From assembly GCA_028287565.1 (NCBI GenBank), contig JAQBPK010000188.1, positions 1 to 33,113 on the forward strand: 33,113 nt of DNA, written 5' to 3'. Under the pieces are notes generated by a model. That model had not been told where the DNA came from. It saw only the letters and a program-made list of their open reading frames with translations, and did not search any database. Position 1 is the stretch's first letter. Each line of letters begins with the position of its first letter. Positions 31,980-33,113 of the stretch are shown one piece after another. The stretch comes from Vulcanimicrobiota bacterium. Its GTDB lineage: Bacteria > Vulcanimicrobiota > Vulcanimicrobiia > Vulcanimicrobiales > Vulcanimicrobiaceae. The position numbers and the translations under genes are program-made.

Positions 31980-32380
31980 GGCGCGGGAAGTCGCGCGATG
32001 AACGCGCGGTGGATCTCTTCGAGCACGCGGCGATGCGACGCGAACTCGAGCATCGCCTCGGCCTCGACGATGGGCACCCAGCGGTGCTCGTCGTGCACGT
32101 CTTCTTCCAGCGCGACGTCGCCCGCATCGACGTGCGCGACGAAGAACGGCACGTGCACGATGCGGTCGCGCACCGGATCGTAAAACGCGTCGAGCTCACC
32201 GGCAGTGAACAGCGTGGTAAGCGACAACCCCGTTTCCTCGACGAGCTCGCGCCGCGCGGCGTCGGTCGCGCGCTCGCCGTCCTCCACGCCGCCCATGACA
32301 AACGTCCATGCGCCGGCAAACGCACCGCTGGAACGCCGCAGCAGCAGCACTTCGGCGCTGTCACCGTCACCTCGCAGCAC
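31961..32380 (-). CDS. Nudix hydrolase
   Basis: 139 aa from GTG. The Nudix box is perfect (GGVEDGERATDAARRELVEE plus TGL), with the metal-binding Glu residues in REL-x-EE. The family cleaves nucleoside diphosphates linked to other groups; the exact substrate is unknown. The start is odd: the usual first strand AVAVVVLRGDGDS is cut by this GTG, and no ATG, GTG or TTG exists further upstream before a stop. A CTG at 32419 would overlap the rlmN stop (CTGA), restore the strand and give 152 aa, with AAGG just upstream. It is therefore part of the rlmN operon; its stop overlaps the glycosyltransferase start by 19 bases. Confidence 0.88.
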   Translation of the reverse strand: MLRGDGDSAEVLLLRRSSGAFAGAWTFVMGGVEDGERATDAARRELVEETGLSLTTLFTAGELDAFYDPVRDRIVHVPFFVAHVDAGDVALEEDVHDEHRWVPIVEAEAMLEFASHRRVLEEIHRAFIARLPAPWRMIR

Positions 32381-32415
32381 GACGACCGCGACGGCGTCGG
32401 GCCTGCTCTCGGCTT

Positions 32416-33113
32416 TCAGCTTGCCTTCGCTCGGGGCTGCGTTTCGGCGCGCAGCTGGCCGCAGGCCGCGGCAATGTCACGGCCCATCGGGGTGCGCACC
32501 GTCACCGCGACGCGCTGCTGCTCCAGGATCTTCGCGAAGTCCCAGATGCGCTGCTCGTCGCTGCCGCGCAGCAGCGCGTCGGGCGTGCTGTTGTACGGGA
32601 TCAAGTTGACGTGGTAGAGCGGGCCCTTCATCAGGCGCGCCAGGTCGTGCGCGTGCTGATCGGTGTCGTTCACGCCGGCAAGCATGACATACTCGAAGAA
32701 CACCTTCCGGTTGGTCTTCGCGATGTAGCGCGCAACCGCGGCCATCAGCTCGGCCGTCGAGAACTTGCGGTTCACCGGCATGATCGTCGAGCGGGTCGCG
32801 TCGGTCGGCGCGTGCAGCGAGATCGCGAGGTTCACCTGCGTGTGCTCCTCCGCGAAGCGGTCGATCTTGTCGACCAGTCCCACGGTGGAGATCGTGATGT
32901 GCCGGTGGCCCAGGCCGAAGCCCTTGGCGTCGTTCAGCAGCGCGACGGACACCATCACGTTGTCCATGTTCGCGAGCGGTTCGCCCATGCCCATGTACAC
33001 GACGTTCGTTATCTTGCGGCCTTGGCGCGCCAGCTGCTTGGCGAAATAGCGCGCCTGGTCGAATATCTCGCTGGGCGTGAGATTGCGCGTGAACCCGGCC
33101 TGGCCCGTGGAAC
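32416..33113 (-). CDS. rlmN: 23S rRNA (adenine-2503-C2) methyltransferase RlmN, 5' part cut by window edge
   Basis: A radical-SAM methyltransferase that methylates C2 of A2503 in 23S rRNA and A37 in some tRNAs. Visible are the C-terminal 231 residues: STGQAGFTRNL directly after the [4Fe-4S] CxxxCxxC motif (its last Cys is the partial codon at the edge), NVVYMGMGEPLANMDN, ISTVGLVDKI, NLAISLHAP, FEYVMLAGVNDT, HVNLIPYNS and VTVRTPMGRDIAAACGQL. The second catalytic Cys of RlmN (the one that is methylated) is in AAACGQL. The CFR-resistance form cannot be told apart from the visible part alone, but the sequence reads as ordinary RlmN. It is first in the operon with Nudix and glycosyltransferase genes. 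Confidence 0.95.
   Translation of the reverse strand, partial: STGQAGFTRNLTPSEIFDQARYFAKQLARQGRKITNVVYMGMGEPLANMDNVMVSVALLNDAKGFGLGHRHITISTVGLVDKIDRFAEEHTQVNLAISLHAPTDATRSTIMPVNRKFSTAELMAAVARYIAKTNRKVFFEYVMLAGVNDTDQHAHDLARLMKGPLYHVNLIPYNSTPDALLRGSDEQRIWDFAKILEQQRVAVTVRTPMGRDIAAACGQLRAETQPRAKAS

Overview
This is a GC-rich, densely packed bacterial chromosomal window with about 35 protein genes on both strands. I see no rRNA, tRNA, CRISPR array, transposase, integrase or phage structural gene. The mix points to a free-living, probably aerobic, envelope-rich bacterium: Sec-exported lipoproteins, an alpha-2-macroglobulin/PbpC pair, sulfite oxidase with cytochrome c, and a class II fructose-1,6-bisphosphatase. 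The beta-propeller lipoprotein with repeated 'YAPGSxGxxxPxR' units suggests the Eremiobacterota/Vulcanimicrobiota (WPS-2) lineage. That placement is an inference from protein style and needs a marker-gene search.

Left part (1-7500): the start of thymidine kinase (cut by the window edge), an SDR/QueA-like pair, and a set on the minus strand made of a GAF sensor kinase, a propeller lipoprotein and a NarL-type response regulator. The divergent gene is glpX, with a long leader that may be structured.

Middle (7500-17300): accessory-looking. It holds a secreted Asn/Tyr-repeat protein, a dGTP triphosphohydrolase with an unknown small upstream partner, a lipoprotein, a sorA-sorB-like sulfite dehydrogenase operon, an AraC regulator divergent to a VOC protein, a tautomerase, a cupin, a dCTP deaminase with its own unknown small partner, a divergent micro-operon (22-aa ORF coupled to a 106-aa ORF) and a Gln/Pro-rich secreted protein. 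The dGTPase and dCTP deaminase modules are visibly lower in GC than their surroundings (about 50-53% in 60-base samples, against 75% in a sample of the macroglobulin gene). They share one layout: a small unknown ORF directly followed by a dNTP-consuming enzyme. Both enzyme families are known in anti-phage nucleotide depletion, so these are the best candidates for an undescribed system.

Right part (17300-33113): a giant alpha-2-macroglobulin-like lipoprotein with a degenerate thioester site, divergent from pbpC over 35 bases. After that come a small membrane protein with a BNR-repeat protein, a bactofilin-like beta-helix protein, a cation exchanger, a DUF5655 protein, a small lipoprotein, a YfdC-like FNT channel, and an rlmN-Nudix-glycosyltransferase operon cut by the right edge.

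Many starts were placed by Shine-Dalgarno (SD) sequences rather than by the longest reading frame. Several genes use GTG or TTG starts.
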